Shown: positions 8,415 to 15,862, numbered from the stretch's first letter. The stretch is DNA of 64,000 nt from Flavobacterium soli DSM 19725 (GCF_000422705.1 NZ_AUGO01000002.1:1-64000); one strand, 5' to 3'. A program made the numbers and translations. The notes: generated by a model not told the origin, from the letters alone.

Positions 8415-9130
8415 GAGAATTTAGTATTGCTGTTAACTAACACATTATAATTTTCTCCATCTATCAAATCATAATGATTCATAATTATTTTATCGTTTTG
8501 AAGAACTGTTTGTGTAATCGTCAAAGTTTTCAACGCATCATTTCGGTTGATAATTAAACCATTTTCAGCATTTGAGTTTTCAGTATAACGATGAAAGCCA
8601 AACATTTCGTCCTCTGAAGCATCTTCTTTATTTTGCATAAAGCGATAAAACCATTCTGATCGCTGTTCCCTGATTTCCTTTGGGTATAAAGTAGAAGACG
8701 ACCAAATGTGATTTTTGGATGTATCCAAATCGACCCTGCTTTTGATACTTCCGTTCCAACGTAACTGATACAATTTTGAATCTTGATATAAGACCAATGT
8801 AAAAGGTTCTACATTTTCTAAATCAATTGCATTCCAATGGTTAATTGGCGAGTCATTACTGATGAGCTCCAAAACAATCAAACCCCGACTTCTGCTATAT
8901 GGTGGTTGGTGTTTGTGCTTTTCATCGGCACCATTTAAGAGCACCAATACGGTTCCGTTTTCTGCAACGGCATACCAAGTCCCACCCGCTTTTGGGTCTT
9001 TAGGAAAAGTAATTTTTTTTTGATTTATCAAATAGGTTTCGGGGGGCAAAGCCGTTCTCAAAACCGCTTCGTCACGATTGGAGGTAATAATTATTTTATC
9101 TTTTGAAGGAACAAAACTTACTGTGCACAT
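8411..9130 (-). CDS. NRDE family protein (TANGO2-like)
   Basis: The 239-residue protein starts MCTVSFVPS and has ITSNRDEA at about 15-22, the NRDE signature of the TANGO2 family, whose N-terminal Cys2 suggests an Ntn-hydrolase-like fold. Further family features are PKDPKAGGTWYAV (about 44-56) and VLLN. TANGO2 proteins are linked to acyl-CoA or heme handling, but no biochemical role is settled. There is no signal peptide. Its start lies inside the DinB gene (13-bp overlap), and its stop overlaps the ATP-grasp start. Confidence 0.85.
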   Translation of the reverse strand: MCTVSFVPSKDKIIITSNRDEAVLRTALPPETYLINQKKITFPKDPKAGGTWYAVAENGTVLVLLNGADEKHKHQPPYSRSRGLIVLELISNDSPINHWNAIDLENVEPFTLVLYQDSKLYQLRWNGSIKSRVDLDTSKNHIWSSSTLYPKEIREQRSEWFYRFMQNKEDASEDEMFGFHRYTENSNAENGLIINRNDALKTLTITQTVLQNDKIIMNHYDLIDGENYNVLVNSNTKFS

Positions 9131-9606
9131 TTACTTCTGTATTCTATAGTGGAACGTGCAACGCCAAAATTAGCATCAATTTGGATGTCTTCGCATTGCA
9201 AAATCGCAACTTTTATCAATGCCTGATGATGAATGCAATGTTCTAGATTATAAAGCAATTCACGGTGATAGTTGCTGTCAATTCTAATTTCTTCTCCATC
9301 AATTATTTGTTGCAATTCGATTTTTTTGTTAGGTTTGTCCAAGTTGTTTTTGATGTCAACAATTTTGCTTTTAGCAAATTCAGTACTGGTTTGAATTAGA
9401 ATATTCCGTTCACGTTTGTCATAATTTACCAAGCCAATTTCATAAAAATTTTCAAGGCATTGAAACATTTCAATAATATGGCGGGTGTGTTCTCCGATAG
9501 TTGCATTGCTCAACTGTGGACACGGTTTAGCATATTCACTATCAGAAAGTTGATCCAGTAAGTCAACTAATTCGTTCAAGCTATTGTGAATAGAAGGTAG
9601 AAGCAT
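9118..9606 (-). CDS. DinB-like four-helix protein
   Basis: The 162-residue protein fits the DinB/YfiT-like superfamily, small four-helix bundles that usually bind a metal through three histidines. Candidates are the His in IGEHTRHIIEMF (about 37-48) and in LEHCIHHQALIKV (about 125-137), positions typical of the family. Members act as thiol-dependent transferases or stress proteins; the specific reaction here cannot be read. It starts 2 bp after the DoxX stop and overlaps the NRDE gene by 13 bp, so translational coupling through the run is likely. Confidence 0.75.
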   Translation of the reverse strand: MLLPSIHNSLNELVDLLDQLSDSEYAKPCPQLSNATIGEHTRHIIEMFQCLENFYEIGLVNYDKRERNILIQTSTEFAKSKIVDIKNNLDKPNKKIELQQIIDGEEIRIDSNYHRELLYNLEHCIHHQALIKVAILQCEDIQIDANFGVARSTIEYRSKCAQ

Positions 9607-9608
9607 TT

Positions 9609-9998
9609 TTAAATTTTAAATTTTAGTAAATCTGGAATTTTTTCTTTGTTCTGAATTATTAAAATCAAACAGCAAATAAAAGTAATTAACGCCAAAGCGA
9701 AAAGTGTTCCACCATCATTTTTTACTTCAATTCCTAGCACAAATATATGAGAAAAAATCGCTCCTGCCATTGTACCCAATCCAGTAATTGCTCCAAGCAA
9801 GGTAGTTCTTGGCAATAAAATTAAAATTGAAGCTAAAAGTTCAACAATTCCAGAACCAATTCGGCCCACAGGCTCCATTGCTAAAGTCGTAAAAATATAG
9901 ACACTTTCTTCTGCACCCGTAAATTTGAAATATAAAGTTTGAACCAAAATTACAACCGCAACAAGTTTAACAATCCAAGTAAATATTGAGTTTTTCAT
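9609..9998 (-). CDS. DoxX family membrane protein
   Basis: A 129-residue inner-membrane protein with four hydrophobic segments (about 7-25, 44-65, 70-90 and 100-118). The layout, the KFTGAEES segment after helix 1, and GIVELLASILILLP in helix 2 fit the DoxX/DoxD-like family, often found with redox or thiosulfate/thiol chemistry. It begins 18 bp after the YHS gene and is followed after 2 bp by DinB. With the YHS and DM13 proteins it gives this cluster a redox or metal flavour, but no substrate can be inferred. Confidence 0.8.
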   Translation of the reverse strand: MKNSIFTWIVKLVAVVILVQTLYFKFTGAEESVYIFTTLAMEPVGRIGSGIVELLASILILLPRTTLLGAITGLGTMAGAIFSHIFVLGIEVKNDGGTLFALALITFICCLILIIQNKEKIPDLLKFKI

Positions 9999-10016
9999 TG
10001 AATTTTTTTTATAAAG

Positions 10017-10478
10017 TTAATTGATTATTTTTTTCCAATTTGCATCGGCTTTTTTCTTCAAATTTGTTTCGTCTTTGTTCCAGCTTTTAAGGGTATTGTT
10101 AAAAAAGGCGTTGTAATACAAGTATAATTTACCGTCTATAATTTTAAAAGTTTCTGGATCTATTTCAACTTTTTCACCATAATCACCCATTGCAAATGCA
10201 CACCATCCTCCATATTGGGGCTCATAACCTGAAGGATTTTTTAAAAATAATTCCTTGTTTGATTGTGAGGAGAAATTATATACAACACCTTCATAGGTTG
10301 CTGTTAAGGACGATTTTCCTTTTACTGCTTTTTTCTGCGTAAAATAGGCAACGGGATCATATCCTTGAATTGCAACCTTATCTTCAAGATTGAAGTCTCT
10401 GGTTCTTTTGGCTGCATTTTGAGAAAATGCTGTCATAGACATTACTGAAATTACGAATAATAAAAATGCTTTTTTCAT
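10017..10478 (-). CDS. Exported YHS-domain protein
   Basis: The 153-residue protein has a clear signal peptide (MKKAFLLFVISVMSMTAFSQ). It carries a YHS-type domain: IQGYDPVAYFTQKKAVKG (about 38-55), YNFSSQSNKELFLKNP (about 68-83), and YGGWCAFAMGDYGEKVEIDPE (ending near 112). YHS domains are thought to bind metals; here one Cys is retained and the rest of the motif is aromatic. The Y(D/N)PVAYF form is common in exported Bacteroidota and proteobacterial proteins of unknown role. It is the first gene of a six-gene operon down to 6741, with a -7 box and a dyad operator in the 84 bp upstream. Confidence 0.85.
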   Translation of the reverse strand: MKKAFLLFVISVMSMTAFSQNAAKRTRDFNLEDKVAIQGYDPVAYFTQKKAVKGKSSLTATYEGVVYNFSSQSNKELFLKNPSGYEPQYGGWCAFAMGDYGEKVEIDPETFKIIDGKLYLYYNAFFNNTLKSWNKDETNLKKKADANWKKIIN

Positions 10479-10506
10479 GATTTTAATTTTTTATGTTTTT
10501 ATGAGA

Positions 10507-10514
10507 CAAAAATA
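10507..10514 (-). promoter_or_regulatory. -7 box (TATTTTTG) for the YHS-DoxX operon
   Basis: On the minus strand this reads TATTTTTG, fitting TANNTTTG, about 28 bp before the YHS start codon. There is no TTTG at -33. Instead a dyad is centred 29.5 bp upstream of the box edge, which fits an activator-dependent promoter. The same box and spacing recur at 11905-11912. Confidence 0.65.
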
Positions 10515-10535
10515 GTTCGATAGCAAAAGCTGTTA

Positions 10536-10551
10536 TGTCTGCTAGTTTACA
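10536..10551 (-). promoter_or_regulatory. Putative Crp/Fnr operator (TGTAAACTAGCAGACA)
   Basis: A 16-bp dyad with TGT/ACA ends and a central CTAG, in the gap between the OMP stop and the YHS start. If the -7 box upstream edge is at about -12, the dyad centre falls at -41.5, the class II activator position of Crp/Fnr proteins. A second copy (14 of 16 bases of TGTAAACTAGC(A/C)GACA identical apart from the one variable base) lies before the DM13 gene. Binding by the neighbouring Crp/Fnr protein is inferred. Confidence 0.65.
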
Positions 10552-10562
10552 TTTGGCATCAA

Positions 10563-11462
10563 TTAAAAGGAAACGATATAATTTATTCCCGCAACAAAGC
10601 CTCTTGTCAATCCATCCGGACGAATAGTTCTAACAACAAATGGAGCAGCTAGTGACACTTCAATCGAATTTTTAGTGTTAAAATGGTAGGCTGAAATGAG
10701 ATTTCCATTTATAGTTAATCCATCAGAACCTTTTATAGTTTCGCTCTTGCCAAATTGATTTTTAAAGCTGTCCTCACCAAGATGATAGATAAAAAGCACA
10801 TTTGGCTTAAAAACAAGTTTTTCATTTTTTGTTTTTAAAGTATAGGTTGTTCTAAATAAAGCATCTGATTTTCGTTCAAATAAATTAGTGGTAGGGAAAT
10901 CATCAGTACCCGAAAATTCTTTAAAATAGGAATTCTTGTTATTGTTGAAAACGGGTAGTTGAACAACGGCATTAAAATCCCATTTTTTATATTTCAAATT
11001 AGTTCCTAGAAATAAATCGAAGGTACCCAAACTTGCTTGATAATCTAATGGTAACGAATATCCATTGATTTTAAGATTGGAACTTGTAAAGGGAAACTTC
11101 CACCCACTCAAAACACTCCATTGCTTTTGGTTTTTTTCCTTAAAGGCATAATTTCCAATTAGAAAAGCATCACCAAAACTGGCTCTTGTGCCAAAACTCC
11201 CATTAGCAGACGAAAAGGTGACACGGGTTGTGAGTGTGAATTTTTCTGAGAATTTTCTAGTATAGGCTATAAAGGGTGAAATATAAGTTACATCAGCTTC
11301 CCCAACACCAAAGACGGTGGCTATTTCTAAGGTGTTTTTCGTTGATTGATCATTAGCCTCCCATTTGTTTCCAACAGAACAAATTCCAGCATCGCTACAA
11401 CCTTGGGCTTTTACTGAGGATAGGGTTAAGAGTAGGCCAAATGTTATAAATATTTTTTTCAT
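10563..11462 (-). CDS. Outer-membrane beta-barrel-like protein
   Basis: The 299-residue protein has a signal peptide ending near VKAQ (about 20) and then alternating amphipathic strands rich in aromatic residues (for example FIAYTRKFSEKFTLTTRVTF, FNAVVQLPVF, SIEVSLAAPFVV), ending in a terminal aromatic (NYIVSF). This is a typical outer-membrane barrel. A short N-terminal CSDAGICS segment with two Cys follows the signal peptide. It is encoded 3 bp after the DM13 lipoprotein and is almost certainly co-expressed. The class is similar in style to the MetA-pathway/transporter-like barrels of Bacteroidota; no ligand can be assigned. Confidence 0.7.
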   Translation of the reverse strand: MKKIFITFGLLLTLSSVKAQGCSDAGICSVGNKWEANDQSTKNTLEIATVFGVGEADVTYISPFIAYTRKFSEKFTLTTRVTFSSANGSFGTRASFGDAFLIGNYAFKEKNQKQWSVLSGWKFPFTSSNLKINGYSLPLDYQASLGTFDLFLGTNLKYKKWDFNAVVQLPVFNNNKNSYFKEFSGTDDFPTTNLFERKSDALFRTTYTLKTKNEKLVFKPNVLFIYHLGEDSFKNQFGKSETIKGSDGLTINGNLISAYHFNTKNSIEVSLAAPFVVRTIRPDGLTRGFVAGINYIVSF

Positions 11463-11465
11463 ACT

Positions 11466-11882
11466 TTAATTTTGAGTTAATGCCGCGATTGCAAATAAAT
11501 GATTGTATTGTTGGCAATGAATCAGAACATGAGAATAAGAAGCTAGATTAACAGCCTGCGGAATGGAATATACCGTTGATGAAGTTAAATTGCCTAAAGT
11601 AACAAAATCACTAGGAGAAGCTGATCTTGAGAGGTAAACCTTCAAATCGGGACCGTCAGAAATACTAAAATCATCCAGTTTTAATTTATAGGAATTGTTT
11701 TCAAAATAGATTTTTGCACTTCCAGTAACCGTTATTCCGGAGGTTGGCAAAAACAAACCAGTATAGTTCAAAACACTTGTTTCAGAAATGGTTTCGTCTA
11801 GCAAGCCATCTCTAGTTAGTTCACCTTCATTTTCACAAGAAAATAAAAAGAAGAGAACAGGAAGTAATAAAAGTTTTTTCAT
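11466..11882 (-). CDS. DM13-domain lipoprotein
   Basis: The 138-residue protein begins with a lipoprotein signal (LPVLFFLFSC, lipobox Cys at about 16). The rest matches the DM13 domain: GLFLPTSGITVTGSAKIYFENN, LKLDDFSISDGPDLKVYLS (about 72-90), then the compact end with ASYSHVLIHCQQYNHLFAIAAL. DM13 is a small beta-rich domain with a conserved Cys (here in HCQQY), proposed to serve in redox or electron transfer. It is the first gene of a two-gene operon with the barrel protein. A -7 box and a dyad operator like those before the YHS gene lie in the 81 bp between it and the Crp/Fnr gene. Confidence 0.82.
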   Translation of the reverse strand: MKKLLLLPVLFFLFSCENEGELTRDGLLDETISETSVLNYTGLFLPTSGITVTGSAKIYFENNSYKLKLDDFSISDGPDLKVYLSRSASPSDFVTLGNLTSSTVYSIPQAVNLASYSHVLIHCQQYNHLFAIAALTQN

Positions 11883-11904
11883 AGCAATTTTATTTTTATT
11901 GAAA

Positions 11905-11912
11905 CAAAAATA
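11905..11912 (-). promoter_or_regulatory. -7 box (TATTTTTG) for the DM13 operon
   Basis: It reads TATTTTTG on the minus strand, about 22 bp before the DM13 start. It is identical to the box at 10507-10514 and sits 21 bp from the dyad end, exactly as there. Confidence 0.65.
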
Positions 11913-11933
11913 AGTACTGCAGAAAAAGCAAAT

Positions 11934-11949
11934 TGTCGGCTAGTTTACA
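11934..11949 (-). promoter_or_regulatory. Putative Crp/Fnr operator (TGTAAACTAGCCGACA)
   Basis: A dyad TGT-AAA-CTAG-CCG-ACA lies between the Crp/Fnr gene stop and the DM13 start. The centre is 29.5 bp from the -7 box edge, about -41.5. It matches the site at 10536-10551 at 15 of 16 positions, while the 21 bp between site and -7 box differ, so selection on the site is likely. Confidence 0.68.
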
Positions 11950-11963
11950 AACCTTTATAAATA

Positions 11964-12644
11964 CTAGTTCAATTTAGAAATATCTTCAATTATAATCTCT
12001 TTTCGATTGTATAAAATAATCTTTTTTTCTTCTAATTCATTGAGTAGTAAAGTGGCAGTTTGCCTAGAAGTACAAATAATCTGAGCAATATCAACTTGAG
12101 TCAGATAATTGGTAAGTCTGTATTTAAGGCCATCTTGGATGCCTTCACGTTCAGCCCAATCTTTCAAGAAAGAACACAATCTGGTTTTGGCATCTTTAGA
12201 AACCAAATTGGAATAATTGTTTTTAAAGCGCTTCATTTTTAATCCCACAAATTTAGTGTAGGACAAGGCAAGCGTTGGATTCCGAACCAATAAATCTTCA
12301 AAATCCGATAGGAGAAAACTGCAAATGGAGACTTCATCGGTTAAAACCTTGGCATATTCATTAATGTTTTCATCGGCTTCCAGTGATAGTTCGCCAAAAA
12401 GATCGCCTTTCTGGAGAATTTCTTTGATGGTTTCATTCCCGTTTTCATCTATAGAAACAATTTTTATATTTCCTTTTTTGAGTAAATAAATCCGAGGAAC
12501 TTCTGATGAAGAGAAATAAATAATATCGCCTTTATTGGCTTTTTTGAATCCTGTTATGATGCATAACTGCTTGATTTGCGACATGCTTAGCGTCCAAAAT
12601 AACTTATGGTCTCGCAAATACCAATATTTTAATTCATCATACAT
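11964..12644 (-). CDS. Crp/Fnr family transcriptional regulator
   Basis: The 226-residue protein has a cyclic-nucleotide-binding fold (about 20-145: KKANKGDIIYFSSSEVPRIYLLKKGNIKI and ILQKGDLFGELSLE, the phosphate-binding-cassette region). A dimer helix follows, then a C-terminal winged HTH (about 165-222) with the recognition helix in CTSRQTATLLLNELEEKKII. The phosphate cassette lacks the Arg-Ser/Thr pair of cAMP-binding Crp, so the ligand is probably not cAMP, and there is no N-terminal Cys cluster for an Fnr iron-sulfur centre. It is transcribed on its own, just upstream of the DM13 operon, and probably controls the two operons carrying the TGTnnnCTAGnnnACA dyad. Confidence 0.88.
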   Translation of the reverse strand: MYDELKYWYLRDHKLFWTLSMSQIKQLCIITGFKKANKGDIIYFSSSEVPRIYLLKKGNIKIVSIDENGNETIKEILQKGDLFGELSLEADENINEYAKVLTDEVSICSFLLSDFEDLLVRNPTLALSYTKFVGLKMKRFKNNYSNLVSKDAKTRLCSFLKDWAEREGIQDGLKYRLTNYLTQVDIAQIICTSRQTATLLLNELEEKKIILYNRKEIIIEDISKLN

Positions 12645-12681
12645 CAGATAGCAATTTATAATGTAAAAGTATAAAAAAACG

Positions 12682-12727
12682 GTTCAAAAAAGAAAACCCT
12701 TTCGAGGTAAAATACCAAGAAAGGGTT
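12682..12727 (-). terminator. Terminator of the acyl-CoA dehydrogenase gene
   Basis: The arms AACCCTTTC (complement of 12719-12727) and GAAAGGGTT (complement of 12695-12703) pair on the minus strand and are followed by TTCTTTTTTG. The hairpin lies about 22 bp after the acyl-CoA dehydrogenase stop and before the Crp/Fnr promoter. Confidence 0.75.
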
Positions 12728-12749
12728 ATTATATTTTGCTATGTAGTTT

Positions 12750-13889
12750 TTATGAAACCAATCCTCTAGAAATAACGATTCTTTGAATTTCAGAAGTACC
12801 TTCATAAATCTGGGTGATCTTAGAATCACGCATCATTCGCTCCACATGATATTCGGCCACATAACCGTTTCCACCGTGAATCTGAACGGCGTCATTGGCC
12901 ACTTCCAAAGCAATTTCAGAGGCATATAATTTTGCCATCGCTCCAGAATGTGCTATGTCTTTACCTTCATCTTTTTCGCAAGCCGCTTTCATTACCAATA
13001 ATTTTGCAGCAGTAACTTTCACATACATGTCAGCCAATTTAAAGGCAATAGCTTGGTGGTTGAAAATTTCCTTGCCGAAAGCTTTTCTGTCGTGCGAATA
13101 TTTCAAAGCAATTTCATAAGCTCCAGTTGCGATTCCTAATGCTTGAGAAGCAATCCCGATTCGTCCACCATTTAATACATTCATGGCAAATGCAAAACCA
13201 AATCCGTCTTCGCCAATTCTATTTTCTTTTGGAACTTTTACATCCGTAAACATCAAAGAATGTGTGTCAGAACCTCTGATTCCCATTTTCTTTTCCTTTG
13301 GACCAATTTCAAATCCAGCCCATCCTTTCTCCACGATGAAAGCATTGATTCCTTTGTGTTTTTTCTCAACATCGGTTTGTGCAATTACCAAATAAGTTGA
13401 AGCAGTTGCACCATTTGTAATCCAGTTTTTCGTACCGTTTAATATATAGTGGTCGCCCATATCGATAGCAGTCGTTTTTTGCGAAGTCGCATCACTTCCC
13501 GCTTCTGGCTCGCTCAAACAGAAAGCACCAATTACTTCTCCTTTTGCCAACGGCACCAAATATTTCATTTTTTGTTCCTCGTTGCAGTATTTTTCCATAC
13601 CTGCACAAACCAAGGAATTGTTTACCGACATGATCACGGCTGCCGAAGCATCAACTTTTGCAATTTCGGTCATGGCCAAAACATAGGAAACGCTGTCCAA
13701 TCCAGAACCTCCGTATTTCGGGTCCACCATCATTCCTAAAAATCCAAGTTCACCCATCATTTTGACTTGTTCCGTTGGAAATTTAGAATGTTCATCTCTC
13801 TCAATTACACCTGGCAAAAGTTCTGCTTGTGCAAAATCTCTAGCGGCTTGTTGAATCATTAATTGCTCTTCGGTTAGATTGAAATCCAT
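12750..13889 (-). CDS. Acyl-CoA dehydrogenase (short/medium-chain type)
   Basis: The 379-residue length and all domains match the FAD-dependent acyl-CoA dehydrogenase family: alpha N-domain, beta middle domain (AFCLSEPEAGSDATS at about 122-136, WITNG at about 156-160) and C-terminal domain. The enzyme oxidizes an acyl-CoA to the trans-2-enoyl-CoA in fatty acid or branched-chain amino acid breakdown. The catalytic base is Glu363 in IYEGTSEIQR, the position used by butyryl-CoA-type enzymes. It has a single-gene layout with its own terminator, and shares a 96-bp divergent promoter region with anmK. Confidence 0.95.
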   Translation of the reverse strand: MDFNLTEEQLMIQQAARDFAQAELLPGVIERDEHSKFPTEQVKMMGELGFLGMMVDPKYGGSGLDSVSYVLAMTEIAKVDASAAVIMSVNNSLVCAGMEKYCNEEQKMKYLVPLAKGEVIGAFCLSEPEAGSDATSQKTTAIDMGDHYILNGTKNWITNGATASTYLVIAQTDVEKKHKGINAFIVEKGWAGFEIGPKEKKMGIRGSDTHSLMFTDVKVPKENRIGEDGFGFAFAMNVLNGGRIGIASQALGIATGAYEIALKYSHDRKAFGKEIFNHQAIAFKLADMYVKVTAAKLLVMKAACEKDEGKDIAHSGAMAKLYASEIALEVANDAVQIHGGNGYVAEYHVERMMRDSKITQIYEGTSEIQRIVISRGLVS

Positions 13890-13985
13890 AATTTTATAAA
13901 ATAAAAATTGTCGTATATTTAAAAAATGTGGTCAAAGATAAATTTTTATTGTCAATTTTTCAATGCAATTTTATAATTTTAGCCA

Positions 13986-15065
13986 ATGTTTAAGCAAAAC
14001 TATAACGTTATCGGAGTAATGTCGGGGACTTCATTAGATGGAGTCGATTTGGCACATATTCATTTTTCAATACTGGATAATAAATGGCAGTTTCAAATAT
14101 TTGAAAGTGAAACGGTTCCGTATATTCAGGAGTGGATAAACAAACTTAAAAACGCTGTCGATTATTCAGAAAAGCAACTGAAGCAACTCAATGCAGATTA
14201 TACACTGTTATTAGGAACCATTATTTCTGATTTTATTTCCAAGCATAAAATCGAAAACCTCGATGCCGTCTGTTCTCATGGACATACGATTTTGCATCAG
14301 CCACAAAACGGTTTTACGTTGCAAATTGGCAATCTTCCCGAAATATCGAAAATTATCAATCAAAAAGTAGTTTGCGATTTTCGTATCCAGGATGTTGAAT
14401 TAGGCGGGCAAGGGGCTCCATTGGTACCAATTGGTGACCGAATTCTTTTTTCAGAATATGAGTATTGCCTCAATCTTGGTGGTTTTTCAAATGTTTCTTT
14501 CGAAGAAAACAATACAAGAATTGCCTTTGATATTTCGCCTGTCAACACCGTTTTGAATTTCTATGCCAATCAACTTGGATTCGATTATGACGACGAAGGA
14601 AAAATTTCAAAGTCGGGAAAGGTAAATTCTGATTTATACAATCAACTCAATGCACTCGATTTTTATCAAGAAAGCTATCCAAAATCATTGGGTTTCGAAT
14701 TTGTAAAAGAAACAATTCTCCCGTTAATCGAAAGTTTTGAAATTCCGATAGAAGATAAGATGCACACGTTTACCGAACATATTGCTTGTCAAATTGGTTG
14801 GGCACTCAAGGTAAAAGAAGGAAAGCTGTTCATCACGGGCGGTGGAGCTTACAACAAATTCCTCATCAACCGAATTCAATTTCATTTACCCCAAATGCAA
14901 ATCATCATTCCTGAAAGTAAAATCCTCGAATTCAAGGAAGCTTTAATTTTTGCTTTGTTAGGTGTTTTAAAATTACGGAATGAAATTAATGTTTTGTGTA
15001 GTGTTACTGGGGCAACAAAGGATCATTCGAGTGGGGTTATTTATACGAATCAAGGGTTAGAGTAA
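13986..15065 (+). CDS. anmK: Anhydro-N-acetylmuramic acid kinase
   Basis: The 359-residue protein shows AnmK features: VIGVMSGTSLDGVDLAHI at about 8-25 (phosphate-binding loop), CSHGHTILHQP (about 97-107), VELGGQGAPLVPIGD (about 136-150, catalytic Asp), LNLGGFSNVSF and the ITGGGAYNKFL (about 281-291) ATPase signature. It cleaves and phosphorylates 1,6-anhydro-MurNAc released in peptidoglycan recycling, giving MurNAc-6-phosphate in the cytosol. A TA-rich -7-like element just before the start and the divergent acyl-CoA dehydrogenase gene suggest its own promoter. The length is typical for the Bacteroidota form. Confidence 0.95.
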   Translation: MFKQNYNVIGVMSGTSLDGVDLAHIHFSILDNKWQFQIFESETVPYIQEWINKLKNAVDYSEKQLKQLNADYTLLLGTIISDFISKHKIENLDAVCSHGHTILHQPQNGFTLQIGNLPEISKIINQKVVCDFRIQDVELGGQGAPLVPIGDRILFSEYEYCLNLGGFSNVSFEENNTRIAFDISPVNTVLNFYANQLGFDYDDEGKISKSGKVNSDLYNQLNALDFYQESYPKSLGFEFVKETILPLIESFEIPIEDKMHTFTEHIACQIGWALKVKEGKLFITGGGAYNKFLINRIQFHLPQMQIIIPESKILEFKEALIFALLGVLKLRNEINVLCSVTGATKDHSSGVIYTNQGLE

Positions 15066-15088
15066 AATTGTGATATTCTTCTTGCTAG

Positions 15089-15118
15089 ACCTGACAGGTT
15101 TTTAAAAACCTGTCAGGT
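15089..15118. repeat. 30-bp perfect palindrome after anmK
   Basis: A 15-bp arm (ACCTGACAGGTTTTT) is followed directly by its exact complement. It lies 24 bp after the anmK stop. It could act as a bidirectional terminator (T run on both strands), but palindromes with this CCTGACAGG core are also common dispersed intergenic repeats in Flavobacterium. Only one copy is seen in this window. Confidence 0.75.
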
Positions 15119-15159
15119 TTTCAATTATAAATTTAGCGCTTGATTGATTGAAATTTTCC

Positions 15160-15240
15160 ATGCACAACCATAGGCCAGAAAGCGATGAATTAGAATTGTT
15201 GATGGTTTTGGTTAAGGATTATGATGATAAGTACTTCTAA
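15160..15240 (+). pseudogene. Remnant of a HigA-type antitoxin gene (possible)
   Basis: A 26-codon open stretch (ATG at 15160, TAA at 15238) encodes RPESDELELLMVLVKDYDDKYF. The pattern EL-LL-VLVKDYDDKYF resembles the N-terminal segment of COG5499/HigA-like antitoxins (LL-VLIE-YE-EHYPI). Everything after it, including the HTH, is missing, and no toxin gene is nearby. It is probably a decayed toxin-antitoxin remnant; the match is by eye to a short segment and is uncertain. The remaining bases from 15241 to 15406 contain nothing I can name. Confidence 0.4.
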
Positions 15241-15382
15241 AAGTAAATGCAAATTCCGTAAAAACAAGTTCTGTAGGAACGACCAGTTTTCATATCAACA
15301 TGATCCAACTTCAATTCTGTCATTGTTAGATGACATCTGGCTTTTCTCTGTTTTAGAGTTTAGACGATTGATTTGTAACCTT

Positions 15383-15414
15383 TTTGGTGATGTCTAAAGG
15401 ATGCTTTATTTTTG
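15383..15414 (+). promoter_or_regulatory. Bacteroidota promoter TTTG-N20-TATTTTTG
   Basis: TTTG (15383-15386) and TATTTTTG (15407-15414) are 20 bp apart, the spacing of primary sigma factor promoters in this phylum. Transcription would begin near 15420, 22 bases before an ATG at 15442 and 53 before the TTG at 15473. Confidence 0.65.
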
Positions 15415-15472
15415 ATAAATCAATAGTTAAACTAAAAAAAAATGAAAAAAAAGAATAGAGAGTATTTCGGAA

Positions 15473-15862
15473 TTGAATAAATTTTTAAAACTTTTCAAAG
15501 AGTATGATTTAAATAATGTTCAAAGATTAAAATATGATGTCAGAGCGTTGTTAATAACGAAAAAACAAATCGAAACTGTTATTCAAATAATTGAAAGAAT
15601 TACGATTTATGAAAATCAATCATTTAATGATAAACTAAATGTAATTGAAAAAGAGGTGAATCAACTTATAATGTTAGTAAATCAATTCATAAACTTATTC
15701 AATAGAAATTTTAATGTTGTAAATAAGAATTCTATTGATATAATTATATGCAATACTGAAATTGAAATAGGGCTAAATAAAAAAATCAATGAATTACTAG
15801 GACAGAGTACAAGAATTCGAATCTATATGAGCACAGACGATACTAGAATTATCACCTTGTAA
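15473..15862 (+). CDS. AT-rich hypothetical protein, possibly frameshifted at its 5' end
   Basis: I do not recognise this 129-residue protein. It is rich in Ile, Asn and Lys, appears mostly helical (heptad-like hydrophobic spacing at about 25-85), and has no signal peptide or long membrane segment. The start used is TTG. A better ATG at 15442, placed well behind a good promoter, opens a 12-codon frame (MKKKNREYFGIE) that stops at 15480, overlapping the TTG start in another frame. Either a short leader is coupled to the main frame, or one base has been lost or gained near 15470 and the true protein begins at 15442. The base composition is more AT-rich than its neighbours, suggesting foreign origin. 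Confidence 0.45.
   Translation: MNKFLKLFKEYDLNNVQRLKYDVRALLITKKQIETVIQIIERITIYENQSFNDKLNVIEKEVNQLIMLVNQFINLFNRNFNVVNKNSIDIIICNTEIEIGLNKKINELLGQSTRIRIYMSTDDTRIITL

Noticed and set aside
12800..13100. Missing catalytic residue in the acyl-CoA dehydrogenase
   Set aside because: The Glu in IYEGTSEIQR (Glu363) is present at the expected position, so the enzyme looks intact.
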